Origin: Actinomadura flavalba DSM 45200
Lineage (GTDB): Bacteria > Actinomycetota > Actinomycetes > Streptosporangiales > Streptosporangiaceae
Assembly: GCF_000374305.1 (NCBI RefSeq)
Contig: NZ_KB894096.1
Span: forward strand, 62,001 to 126,000
Direction of reading: 5' to 3'
DNA: 64,000 nt
Made by a program: the position numbers and the translations under genes. The notes beneath the pieces were generated by a model that saw only the letters and a list, made by a program, of their open reading frames with translations, was not told the DNA's origin and did not search any database. Every line of letters begins with the position of its first letter. Positions within the stretch are counted from its first letter, which is position 1. Positions 1-9,085 of this stretch are shown here, piece by piece.

Positions 1-580
1 TGTTCAGCCGTTCCAGGAAGCCCCGGACGGTCGCCTTGCTCACGACGTCGAGCCCGATCGTCGGCTCGTCCAGGATGAGCAGTTCGGGCGCGTGCAGCAG
101 CGCGGCGGCCAGGTCGCCGCGCATCCGCTGGCCGAGGCTGAGCTGCCGGACGGGGGTGTCCAGGAACGGGCCGAGTTCCAGCAGCGCGGTCAGCTCGTCC
201 AGCCGCTCGCGGTGCGCCGCCGACTCGACCCGGTACAGGCGCCGGACGAGCGCGAGGCTGTCGCGCAGCGGCAGGTCCCACCACAGGGTCGTGCGCTGGC
301 CGAACACCACGCCGATGCGGCGCGCGAGCGTCGTCCGCTGCCGGGACGGGTCGAGCCCGCACACCCGCACCGACCCCGCCGACGGGGTGAGGATGCCGGT
401 CAGCATCTTGATCGTCGTGGACTTCCCGGCGCCGTTGGGGCCGAGGTAGCCGAGGAACTGGCCGCGCGGGACGGTGAAGCTCATCCCGTCCACGGCGCGG
501 ACGGTGGTCCGGACGCGGCGGAACCGCCCGGTCCGGCGGCGGACGGTGAACGTCCGCGCGACGTCGGTGACCTCGATCAT
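1..580 (-). CDS. ABC-2 type exporter ATP-binding protein (3' end cut by window edge)
   Basis: This is the ATPase of an ABC exporter; it would drive the two permeases encoded just upstream on the same strand. The reading frame runs off position 1, so about 193 codons are visible and the C-terminus is missing. Visible motifs are a Walker A (GPNGAGKST) near residues 48-56, a Q-loop in GVVFGQ, a signature reading LSLGQ, and a Walker B (LLILDEP). Replacement of LSGGQ by LSLGQR is typical of the DrrA/YbhF-like export subfamily. The ATG at 578-580 follows a GGGAGG ribosome site 8 bases upstream and lies 16 bases after the permease stop, so all three genes form one operon. The substrate cannot be read from the sequence. 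Confidence 0.9.
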   Translation of the reverse strand, partial: MIEVTDVARTFTVRRRTGRFRRVRTTVRAVDGMSFTVPRGQFLGYLGPNGAGKSTTIKMLTGILTPSAGSVRVCGLDPSRQRTTLARRIGVVFGQRTTLWWDLPLRDSLALVRRLYRVESAAHRERLDELTALLELGPFLDTPVRQLSLGQRMRGDLAAALLHAPELLILDEPTIGLDVVSKATVRGFLERLN

Positions 581-596
581 GGGGGGTGCCTCCCGT

Positions 597-1400
597 TCAG
601 TTTCCGGTGGAGCGGTAGCGGCGCAGCCCCGTCCGCCAGGCCAGCGCCGCCGCCGCGCAGGTGACGACGGCGACGGCCGGGGACGCGAACCGGGCCGGGC
701 CGGGCAGGCCGAGCGGGTCGGGCCGGTCCAGCACGTACAGGGCGGGCTGCCAGTTGACGAAGGCGAGCGGGACGACGAACGTCACGCCGCGCACGAAGTC
801 GCGGGCGAACAGGCTCAGCGGGTACTGGGTGAGGAAGCCGCCGCCGTAGGTGAGGGACTTGGTGGCGCCGTGGCTCTCCATCAGGACGAACTGGACGGAC
901 GCCGCCAGCACCCAGATCCCGCAGAAGATCGCCGTGCCGGACACGACCATCACCGCGACGACGGCGGCGCGGCCCGGCGTCCACGGCACGTCCAGCCGGG
1001 GCAGCACGAGCGCCAGCAGCACCGCCGGGAGGACGATCCTGATCGGGCGGCGCGGGTTGAATCGCTCGGTGGCGATCTGCACGAGCGGGCTCACCGGCCG
1101 CGTCATCATCGTGTCGAAGGTGCCCTCGCGCACGTGCCGCGACAGCAGCTCGGTGTTGCCGAGCAGCGCGTCGGACGCCTGGAACGCCAGCGCCGCCGTC
1201 GCGTACAGGAACAGCACCTCGGCGGCGGTGAACCCGCCGAGCCGGTCGGCGCCGGTGAACACGATCACGATCGCCAGCGCGTCGAGGCCGGTGACGACCG
1301 CGCTGCCGACGCCGAGCAGGACCAGCGACACCGGATACTGCGCGGCCGAGCGCGTCCACGCCCACACCAGCACGCCGTACATGCGCAACTGCTCAGCCAC
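597..1400 (-). CDS. ABC-2 family transporter permease (second permease)
   Basis: A 267-residue integral membrane protein with about six hydrophobic segments, which I assign to the ABC-2 permease family formerly called DUF990 (PF06182). These permeases occur as non-identical pairs with one ATPase. The start (MAEQLRMYGVLVWAW) overlaps the end of the upstream permease by 8 bases, so translation is probably coupled. A cytoplasmic stretch near residue 90 (HVREGTFDTMMTRPVSPLVQ) is the usual conserved loop of the family. The role is export or lipid/drug translocation together with the neighbouring ATPase; the substrate is unknown. Confidence 0.85.
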   Translation of the reverse strand: MAEQLRMYGVLVWAWTRSAAQYPVSLVLLGVGSAVVTGLDALAIVIVFTGADRLGGFTAAEVLFLYATAALAFQASDALLGNTELLSRHVREGTFDTMMTRPVSPLVQIATERFNPRRPIRIVLPAVLLALVLPRLDVPWTPGRAAVVAVMVVSGTAIFCGIWVLAASVQFVLMESHGATKSLTYGGGFLTQYPLSLFARDFVRGVTFVVPLAFVNWQPALYVLDRPDPLGLPGPARFASPAVAVVTCAAAALAWRTGLRRYRSTGN

Positions 1401-2172
1401 CCTGCACCACCAGCCGGTGCCGGGCCGCGCGGGTGACCAGGTGCGCGGCGGCGAGCAGCGCCGCCGCCCACGCCGCCTGGAACGCCAGCGCGCCCGCCAC
1501 GTCGCGTTTGCCCAGGTAGACGTCGGCGGGCACCTGGATGAGCGCCGACCACGGCAGCCATCCGGCGGCCGTGCCGAGCGCGCCGGGGAACACCACCAGG
1601 GGGAGGACCATGCCGGAGAAGAACAGGGTGAGGACGAGCGAGATCATCTGCACGCCCTGGTCGTCGGAGAGCCAGAACATCGCCAGCGCGACGAGGTAGC
1701 GCAGCGCGAAGCTGACGAGCACCGCGAGCGCGAACGCCGCCGCGAACGCGGCGGCCCGCGCGGGGGAGGGGGCGCGCAGGTCGAAGATGATCGCCCCGGT
1801 CAGCAGCGGCGGCCCGGCGCGCAGCAGCAGCGTGGCCAGGGCGCGGCCCACGTCGTCGGCGAGCCACCAGCCGAGCAGCCCGACGGGACGGTACAGGTCG
1901 ATGGCGACGTCGCCGGTGCGGATGCGGGCCGTCAGGTCCATGCCGCCGAAGACCTGGACGGCGCCGAGCAGCGCCTGGGTCAGGAAGCAGAACGTGACGG
2001 CGTCGGTGACGTCGTAGCCGCCGAGGGAGGGGCGCTCGGCCCAGACGGCGATGAGGATGTAGGCGCGGAGGAGGCCGAAGACGGTGTTGGTCAGGCCCTC
2101 GGTGAACGCGCCGAGCGGATAGGCGGTGTGTCTGCGGAAGGCGTACCAGGCGACCCACGGATGGACACTCAC
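1393..2172 (-). CDS. ABC-2 family transporter permease (first permease)
   Basis: A 259-residue membrane protein and the first gene of the three-gene exporter operon that reads leftward. The N-terminus (MSVHPWVAWYAFRRHTAYP) is an amphipathic entry helix followed by about six membrane spans. The motif TGDVAIDLYRPVGLLGWWLA is the conserved cytoplasmic loop found in DUF990-type permeases and parallels the loop in the second permease, so the two probably form a heterodimer. The gene is preceded by a strong transcription terminator that serves the oppositely placed aceA, so its own promoter must lie in the short stretch between 2173 and 2231. Confidence 0.85.
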   Translation of the reverse strand: MSVHPWVAWYAFRRHTAYPLGAFTEGLTNTVFGLLRAYILIAVWAERPSLGGYDVTDAVTFCFLTQALLGAVQVFGGMDLTARIRTGDVAIDLYRPVGLLGWWLADDVGRALATLLLRAGPPLLTGAIIFDLRAPSPARAAAFAAAFALAVLVSFALRYLVALAMFWLSDDQGVQMISLVLTLFFSGMVLPLVVFPGALGTAAGWLPWSALIQVPADVYLGKRDVAGALAFQAAWAAALLAAAHLVTRAARHRLVVQGG

Positions 2173-2231
2173 TTGCCGAGAGCCTAGTCCGGCCCGCCCG
2201 CCGCTTCCGTGGCGTTCTGCGCAGAAAAGCC

Positions 2232-2271
2232 GGAAGGCCCCTCCGGGGTGTAGGAACCGGAGGGGCCTTCC
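2232..2271 (-). terminator. Terminator of aceA
   Basis: A perfect 15-base inverted repeat (2232-2246 with 2257-2271) enclosing a 10-base loop, 38 bases beyond the aceA stop codon. The stem is GC-rich in the middle with AAGG/CCTT ends. On the aceA strand it is followed by GGCTTTTCTGC, a short T-run, so it fits a rho-independent terminator. Confidence 0.8.
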
Positions 2272-2309
2272 ATCCTCAGTTGAGCCGTGAGGACTGAGGT
2301 ATCAGCGGA

Positions 2310-3593
<1,284 letters not shown>

Positions 3594-3710
3594 CGCATTG
3601 CCCTTCTGTGTCGTCCCCTGGGTGCTTGACCTCGACTATGCCGCGAGTGCGAGGGCGAAATGACCGATCCGACGGCGAAAGATCTGCTGTTTTTCCGCTA
3701 CCATCAAGCC
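3594..3710. promoter_or_regulatory. Divergent aceA / RamB-like promoter region
   Basis: The 117-base region between the two start codons must hold both promoters. The heptamer GGCGAAA occurs twice, at 3654-3660 and 3674-3680, exactly 20 bases apart, which puts the copies on about the same helix face. A -10-like TACCAT at 3699-3704 ends six bases before the ATG at 3711, so the regulator mRNA is predicted to begin at its start codon. I see no perfect copy of the published RamB box (AAAGTTTGCAAA type), so the operator assignment is only a proposal. Confidence 0.45.
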
Positions 3711-5180
3711 ATGACGACCTTGCGGCCAGAAGAACCCCTCAACTTGACGAGTGATGTAGATCTCGTCACGTTCGGGCAGCGCCTGCGTCATCTCCGCCGC
3801 AGCCGGGGCATGACCCTCGCCGACCTGGGCGAACGCGTCGGCCGCGCGCCGTCGCAGCTCTCGCTGCTGGAGAACGGGCGGCGCGAGCCGAAACTGTCGC
3901 TGCTCCAGGCGCTGGCGACCGCGCTGGAGGCGCCCGTCGAGGAACTGCTGCGCCGCCAGCCGCCGAGCCGCCGCGCGCAACTGGAGATCGCGCTGGAGGA
4001 GGCGCAGCGCGACCCGCTGTACCGCACGCTCGGCCTGTCGCACCTCAAGGTCGGCAAGCGGATGCCGAACGAGGTCATCGAGCACATCCTCGCGCTGTAC
4101 GGGGAACTGCGCCGCAGCCGCACCAAGCCCACGGCCAGCCCGGAGGAGGCCCGCAAGGCCAACGCCGAGCTGCGCCGGCAGATGCACGAGCGCGGCAACC
4201 ACTTCGCCGACATCGAGAACGTCGCCGCGCAGACGCTCGACGCCGTCGGGTACCGGGGCGGCGCCGTCTCGCAGGGCACGCTGATGACGCTGGTGTCGCA
4301 CTTCGGGTTCGGGCTCCAGTACGTCCGCGACCTGCCGCGCTCGGTGCGGTCGGTCACCGACCTGCGCAACCGGCGCATCTACCTGGAGCGCGAGCAGCTC
4401 GGCATGCACACGCCGCGCACGATCCTGCTCCAGACGCTCGGGCACATCGCGCTCGACCACGACCAGCCCGCCGACTTCGCCGACTTCCTGCGCCAGCGGG
4501 TGGAGGCCAACTACTTCGGCGCCGCGATCCTGATGCCGGAGCGGGCCGTCGTCCCGTTCCTCCAGGAGGCCAAGGCGAACCGGGAGCTGTCGGTGGAGGA
4601 CCTGGCCGACGTGTTCTCGGTCTCCTACGAGATGGCCGCGCACCGCTTCACCAACATGGCGACGCACCACCTCGGGCTCCAGCTCCACTTCACCAAGAAC
4701 GACGAGAACGGCACGATCTACAAGGCGTACGCCAACGACGGCCTGTCGTTCCCGCAGGACTCCGACGGCGCCATCGAGGGCCAGCGGATGTGCCGCTCCT
4801 GGGCGGGACGGCACGTCTTCAACGCCGAGGACCGCTTCTCGGTCTACTACCAGTACACCGACACCCCGACCGGCACGTACTGGTGCCTCTCGCACATCGA
4901 TCCGAGCCACGAACGCGACTTCGCGATCACGCTCGGCGTCCGCTACGAGGACTCGCGCTGGTTCCGGGGCCGCGACAGTACGAACCGGGAGAAGTCGGCC
5001 TGCCCGGACGGCGACTGCTGCCAGCGCCCCCCGAAGGCCCTCGCCGACCGCTGGGAGGGCATGGCCTGGCCCTCCGCCCGCGCCCACTCCCACGTCCTGT
5101 CCGTCCTGCCGCCCGGCGCCTTCCCGGGCGTCGACGAGGCCGACGTCTACGCCTTCCTCGACCGGCACTCCACCGAGTGA
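3711..5180 (+). CDS. ramB: XRE-family regulator of the RamB/ScfR short-chain fatty acyl-CoA type
   Basis: DNA-binding regulator of acetate and acyl-CoA metabolism, most likely controlling the divergent aceA. The N-terminus (about residues 20-80) is a Cro/C1-type helix-turn-helix, then an IrrE/DUF955-like domain (about 210-330), then the ScfR C-terminal domain (about 330-489) that in this family senses acyl-CoA. The IrrE-like core reads TLGHIALDH where metallopeptidases carry HELGH, so the protease site is not intact, as expected for a sensor. I chose the ATG at 3711 (489 residues) over an upstream in-frame ATG at 3660 because of the -10 element six bases before it and because the extra 17 residues look like untranslated sequence. 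Conserved Cys residues near the C-terminus (CPDGDCCQRP) are notable. Confidence 0.85.
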   Translation: MTTLRPEEPLNLTSDVDLVTFGQRLRHLRRSRGMTLADLGERVGRAPSQLSLLENGRREPKLSLLQALATALEAPVEELLRRQPPSRRAQLEIALEEAQRDPLYRTLGLSHLKVGKRMPNEVIEHILALYGELRRSRTKPTASPEEARKANAELRRQMHERGNHFADIENVAAQTLDAVGYRGGAVSQGTLMTLVSHFGFGLQYVRDLPRSVRSVTDLRNRRIYLEREQLGMHTPRTILLQTLGHIALDHDQPADFADFLRQRVEANYFGAAILMPERAVVPFLQEAKANRELSVEDLADVFSVSYEMAAHRFTNMATHHLGLQLHFTKNDENGTIYKAYANDGLSFPQDSDGAIEGQRMCRSWAGRHVFNAEDRFSVYYQYTDTPTGTYWCLSHIDPSHERDFAITLGVRYEDSRWFRGRDSTNREKSACPDGDCCQRPPKALADRWEGMAWPSARAHSHVLSVLPPGAFPGVDEADVYAFLDRHSTE

Positions 5181-5216
5181 CCCGGCCCACCCGACCGGGT
5201 CACTCGGCGGAGTGGT

Positions 5217-7007
5217 TCAGGGGGCGGTGCGCAGGTCGAGGAGGTGCAGGCCCTCACCGAGCGGCGTCGCGCCGGTGACCTCCAGGCCCGCCTGGGCGGC
5301 CAGGGCCGTGTAGGCGGGGAGGTCGCGTTCGCCGGAGCCGAAGACGGCGTACATCATGAGGTCGAACGCCAGGTCGGGGTGGGCGTGGTCGTCGGCGAGG
5401 CGTTCGACCAGGACGACGCGGGCGCCGCGCGCGGCCTCGGCCACGCGGCGCAGGATCGCGACGGCCTCGGCGTCGGGCCAGTCGTGCAGCACCTGGGCGA
5501 CCGCGTAGACGTCGCCGTCGCCGGGCAGCGGCTCGAAGAAGCTGCGGGCCGCGATCGTCACGCGGTCCTGGACGCCCGCCTCGGCGAAGACGGCGCCGGC
5601 GCGGTCGGCCGTCGTGGGCAGCTCGACCAGCGTGCCGCGCGCGCCGGGGTGCTCGGTGAGGACGCGGGCCAGCAGCGTGCCGGTGCCGCCGCCGACGTCC
5701 ACGACGTGCTCGCCGCCGGTCAGCGCCAGGGCGCTCACGGCGGCGGGCGCCCAGTGCCGGGACCAGTGCTCCAGGCTGCCGTCGAACGTCGTGCCGAGCC
5801 GGTCGGCGGTGGCCAGCTCCGCCCAGAAGTCGTGGCCCCGGGCGTGGACGAAGCCGGACCGGCCCGTCGTGACCGCGTGCAGCAGGCCGGGCCACGCCTC
5901 GTCCAGGCGCCCGTAGCCGTTGCGGTGGTCCAGGCGCTCGTGCGCGACGTCCTCCAGCAGGATCGTGCCGGTCGGGGTGAGGCCGACGGCGTCGCCGTCG
6001 AGCGTGAACCAGCCCGCGTCCGCCAGGAGCCGGAGCACCTTGTCCAGCCCGCGCGGGTCGGCGCCCGCCGCGTCGGCCAGCGCCGCGACGCTCGTGTGCC
6101 CCTCGGTGACCAGCTCGGCGAGGTCCAGGCTGATCGCCGTCCGGATCGCGTACGGGACGGCCAGGCTCGCCGCCCGCCGCAGCGTGCGGACGTTGTCGCC
6201 CATCTCCTGCTGCGCCTGCCCGGCCCGCCAGTACCCGGCGATGTCGGTGTAGGCGGGGTCCAGGCGCAGCACGTCGCGCAGGTAGCGGCGCAGCGGGCGC
6301 AGCACCCCGGCCTCGCCCGCCGCCCACGCGTACACGCGTCCGTCCGGCCACGGCGCCGCCTCGATCGCGGCGAGGAACGCCTCGGGCCCGGTCCGGTCGC
6401 GGTGCACCCAGGTCACGTGCAGGTCGGCGGCGTGCTCGAACGTCTGCTCCTCGGCCGGGTCGGGGATCGACACGACGGCCGTGACGGGCGTGCCCGGCGG
6501 CAGTTCCTCGATGCGGCGGGCGATGGCGGGCAGCGCCGTCTCGTCCCCGGCGAGGAAGTAGGCGTCGATCTCGGCGGGCAGGACGGTCGTGCCGCGCGGC
6601 CCGGCGACGTGGATCGTGTCGCCCGGCCGCGCCCGGTCGGCCCATTCCGAGGCGATGCCGCCGGGGTGCCGGACGAAGTCGAGTTCGAGCCTGCGCGCCT
6701 CGGCGTCGTAGCGGCGCGGCGTGTAGTCGCGGGACCGGGCGAGCGCGGCGCGCGTCCAGTCCAGGTGGCCGTCGTCCTGGACGGGCGGCTCGACGGACGG
6801 GTCGTCCGGGTCGAGCAGCACGAGCTTGACGTGGTCGTCGGCGTTCTCGGTCAGGAACGGCGCGATGTCGTAGCCGTTGTTGCGGAAGGCGCCGAGCTGG
6901 TCGCCGGTGAGGACGATCCGCCGCATCCGGGGCGTCACGTCGTACGCCTCGGTGACCTCCAGCTCGCGGATCACGATCGGGTACGGCTTGTGGTTGCGGC
7001 CTGCCAT
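5217..7007 (-). CDS. Siderophore-interacting reductase fused to an O-methyltransferase
   Basis: A 596-residue two-part protein. Residues 1-262 are a complete siderophore-interacting protein (SIP, ViuB-like): an FAD-binding half with DYTPRRY at 94-100, then an NADPH-binding half with FLAGDETALPAIARR at 151-165. These proteins reduce the iron of imported ferric siderophores in the cytoplasm. Residues about 275-596 are a TcmN/AcrS-like O-methyltransferase: a winged-helix dimerisation segment (275-365), the SAM loop VDVGGGTG at 436-443, and VLHDWPD at 506-512, whose His is the usual base. No stop or frame break separates the halves. The gene lies 23 bases after the binding-protein gene, downstream of the iron box at 8050. 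The methylated substrate is unknown; a catechol or hydroxamate from the released siderophore is a guess. Confidence 0.88.
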   Translation of the reverse strand: MAGRNHKPYPIVIRELEVTEAYDVTPRMRRIVLTGDQLGAFRNNGYDIAPFLTENADDHVKLVLLDPDDPSVEPPVQDDGHLDWTRAALARSRDYTPRRYDAEARRLELDFVRHPGGIASEWADRARPGDTIHVAGPRGTTVLPAEIDAYFLAGDETALPAIARRIEELPPGTPVTAVVSIPDPAEEQTFEHAADLHVTWVHRDRTGPEAFLAAIEAAPWPDGRVYAWAAGEAGVLRPLRRYLRDVLRLDPAYTDIAGYWRAGQAQQEMGDNVRTLRRAASLAVPYAIRTAISLDLAELVTEGHTSVAALADAAGADPRGLDKVLRLLADAGWFTLDGDAVGLTPTGTILLEDVAHERLDHRNGYGRLDEAWPGLLHAVTTGRSGFVHARGHDFWAELATADRLGTTFDGSLEHWSRHWAPAAVSALALTGGEHVVDVGGGTGTLLARVLTEHPGARGTLVELPTTADRAGAVFAEAGVQDRVTIAARSFFEPLPGDGDVYAVAQVLHDWPDAEAVAILRRVAEAARGARVVLVERLADDHAHPDLAFDLMMYAVFGSGERDLPAYTALAAQAGLEVTGATPLGEGLHLLDLRTAP

Positions 7008-7030
7008 GCCGCTCCTTTCGGGGTGGGGGG

Positions 7031-8008
7031 TCAGCGCGCGGCGTACTCGGCGGCGATGGCCTTCAGGTCGGTGACCTGCTTGGTCGCCGCCGCGAAGGTG
7101 TAGATGATCCCGGAGGTCAGCGGGTGGAGGTTCCCGGCCTTGACGGCGGGCAGCCGCTGGAACGACGGGCTGTCGATGATCTTCTTGGTGGCGGGGTCGA
7201 CGCTGCCGTCCAGGCCCGCGGGGTAGAGCACGAGGTCGGCGCCGCCGAGCTTGGCGATGTTCTCGCCGGACAGCTCGGTGACGTACCGCTTGGGGTTACG
7301 CGTGTACTCCTCCAGGTAGCCGAATCCGGCCTTGGTCAGCCGCTCGTAGTTGAGCGACTTGCTGGTGTCGACCCAGAGCGCGCCGCCCTCGGCGGCGTTG
7401 ACGACGACGGTCTTCGCCGCGCCGAGCTCGGCGCCGTGCGCGGCCTTGATCGCGGCCAGGTCGCGGTTGACGGCGGCGTCGCGCCGGGAGAAGTCGGTGG
7501 ACTTGCCGACGAGGTCCGCGACGCGCGGGTAGTTGCGCCACACGTCCGTCGGTTCGGCGATCTTCAGGATGACGGTCGGGGCGACCGTGGCCAGCTCCTT
7601 GTAGTCGATCTTGAGGCCGCCGTTGTCCATGCCGATGATCAGGTCCGGGTCGGCCTGGATGACCTTCTCGATGTCGACGCCCTCGAACGTCCCGACCGTG
7701 GGCACGTTCTTGACCTTGGCGTAGACCTCGGGGCCCAGCTCGGACGGCAGGAACTCGCCGTCCAGCGCGCCGACGGGCACGACGCCGAGGTCGGCCAGCT
7801 CCGACCCGGTGCGCCAGAGCGCCAGGACGCGCTTGGGCTTGACCGGGACGCCCGTGACGTCGCCGGTGAAGGTGTCCGTCACCGTGCGGGTCTGCCCGCC
7901 GGACGCGGCGGTGTCCTCGGTGGACGAGCCGCCGCAGGCGGACGCGGCCAGCAGTCCGGCGGCGGTCAGCAGGGCGAGCGCCGCTCTGACGCGGGGTCGT
8001 TTTGTCAC
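7031..8008 (-). CDS. Iron-siderophore ABC transporter substrate-binding lipoprotein
   Basis: A FecB/FhuD-type binding protein (325 residues) that captures ferric siderophore outside the membrane and delivers it to the FecCD permeases encoded on the other side of the iron box. The signal peptide ends in the lipobox LAASAC at about residues 20-25, so the mature protein is lipid-anchored through Cys25. The fold of two lobes joined by a long helix is suggested by the typical PKRVLALW start, the GTFEGVDIEKV segment and the PDLIIGM segment. The GTG start at 8006-8008 has a GAGGAG site seven bases upstream. It heads a two-gene operon with the SIP-methyltransferase fusion. Confidence 0.93.
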   Translation of the reverse strand: MTKRPRVRAALALLTAAGLLAASACGGSSTEDTAASGGQTRTVTDTFTGDVTGVPVKPKRVLALWRTGSELADLGVVPVGALDGEFLPSELGPEVYAKVKNVPTVGTFEGVDIEKVIQADPDLIIGMDNGGLKIDYKELATVAPTVILKIAEPTDVWRNYPRVADLVGKSTDFSRRDAAVNRDLAAIKAAHGAELGAAKTVVVNAAEGGALWVDTSKSLNYERLTKAGFGYLEEYTRNPKRYVTELSGENIAKLGGADLVLYPAGLDGSVDPATKKIIDSPSFQRLPAVKAGNLHPLTSGIIYTFAAATKQVTDLKAIAAEYAAR

Positions 8009-8049
8009 GTTCCAGCTCCTCGGGGGGCGAGCCGGGCGGCTCGTTCAAG

Positions 8050-8068
8050 TTAGGTTAGGCTAACCTAC
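8050..8068. promoter_or_regulatory. IdeR/DtxR iron box controlling the divergent siderophore genes
   Basis: The sequence TTAGGTTAGGCTAACCTAC matches the IdeR/DtxR consensus TTAGGTTAGGCTAACCTAA at 18 of 19 positions. It ends at the base before the ATG of the permease gene at 8069 and lies 41 bases upstream of the binding-protein start at 8008. Bound iron-loaded IdeR should therefore silence both directions. A -10-like TAGGCT (8056-8061) inside the box sits 7 bases before the permease ATG, suggesting a leaderless transcript in that direction. Confidence 0.93.
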
Positions 8069-9085
8069 ATGAATCGCTCAGGACGGACGCGGCGGGTGTC
8101 GTTTCCCCTGGTCACGGCCGTTCTGGTGGCCGGGACGGGCGGCGCCGCCGTGCTGAGCCTCGCGGTCGGGAGCAACACGATCCCGTTCGGTGAGGTGCTC
8201 GGCGCGGTGTTCACGGGCGTGGACTCCGACAACGCCACCGTCATCACCTCGCAGCGCCTTCCGCGCACGCTGCTCGGCCTCGCCGTCGGGCTCGCGCTCG
8301 GCCTCGCCGGGGCGCTGATGCAGGGCCACACCCGCAACCCGCTCGCGGACCCGGGCCTGTTCGGCGTCAACGCCGGGGCCGGGTTCGCGGTCGCCTGCCT
8401 CGTCTACGGCGCCGGGATCACCGCCCCGGCGGCCGTGGTGGCCGCCGCGCTGCTCGGCGCCGGGTCGGTCGCGACGCTCATGCTGCTGTTCGCGCTCCGC
8501 GACACCGGCGGCGGCGCGCTGGTGATGCTCGCGGTCGTCGGCACGACGGTCGGCGCGCTGCTGACGGCGCTCACCTCGGCGCTGATCCTGCTCGACAAGC
8601 GGACGCTGGACGTCATGCGCTTCTGGGAGGTCGGCGCGCTGGCCGACCGGGACCTGTCGCTCGCGGGGGTCGTCGTGCCGCTGCTGGCCGCCGGAACGGT
8701 CCTGGCACTGGCGAACGCCGCGTCGCTCAACGCGCTCGGCCTCGGCGACGACGTCGCCCGCTCGCAGGGAACGCGGGTGCGGCGCAGCCGCGTCACCGGC
8801 ATCGCGGCGATCACGCTGCTGGCCGGGCCCGCCACGGCCGTCTGCGGCCCGATCGTCTTCCTCGGCCTCGTCGCCCCGCACGCCGCCCGCGCGATCACCG
8901 GCCACGACCAGCGGTGGCTCGTCCCGCTGTCGGGCCTGATCGGCGCGATCATCCTGCTCGTCGCGGACGTGCTCGGCCGCGTGGCCGTCCGCCCGGCCGA
9001 ACTGCGCGTCGGCGTCGTGATGGCCGTCGTCGGCGCCCCGGTCCTCCTGGCCTTGACACGACGCCGCCGCCTGGCGGCGCTGTGA
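8069..9085 (+). CDS. FecCD-family iron-siderophore ABC permease
   Basis: A 338-residue permease of the BtuC/FecCD fold with about nine to ten membrane spans, importing ferric siderophore with its partner permease and the ATPase at 10193. The conserved motifs are present: RLPRTLLGLAVGLALGLAGALMQGHTRNPLADPGLFGVNAGAGFAV in the first half (positions 8264-8390) and GPIVFLGLVAPHAARAI near the C-terminus, the coupling region for the ATPase. The ATG is joined directly to the iron box. The stop overlaps the next start as GTGA. Confidence 0.93.
   Translation: MNRSGRTRRVSFPLVTAVLVAGTGGAAVLSLAVGSNTIPFGEVLGAVFTGVDSDNATVITSQRLPRTLLGLAVGLALGLAGALMQGHTRNPLADPGLFGVNAGAGFAVACLVYGAGITAPAAVVAAALLGAGSVATLMLLFALRDTGGGALVMLAVVGTTVGALLTALTSALILLDKRTLDVMRFWEVGALADRDLSLAGVVVPLLAAGTVLALANAASLNALGLGDDVARSQGTRVRRSRVTGIAAITLLAGPATAVCGPIVFLGLVAPHAARAITGHDQRWLVPLSGLIGAIILLVADVLGRVAVRPAELRVGVVMAVVGAPVLLALTRRRRLAAL

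Noticed and set aside
8914..9081. A longer N-terminus for the second FecCD permease
   Set aside because: It would overlap the previous permease by 170 bases and adds an Arg/Gly-rich stretch; the GTG at 9082 overlaps the upstream stop as in neighbouring genes.
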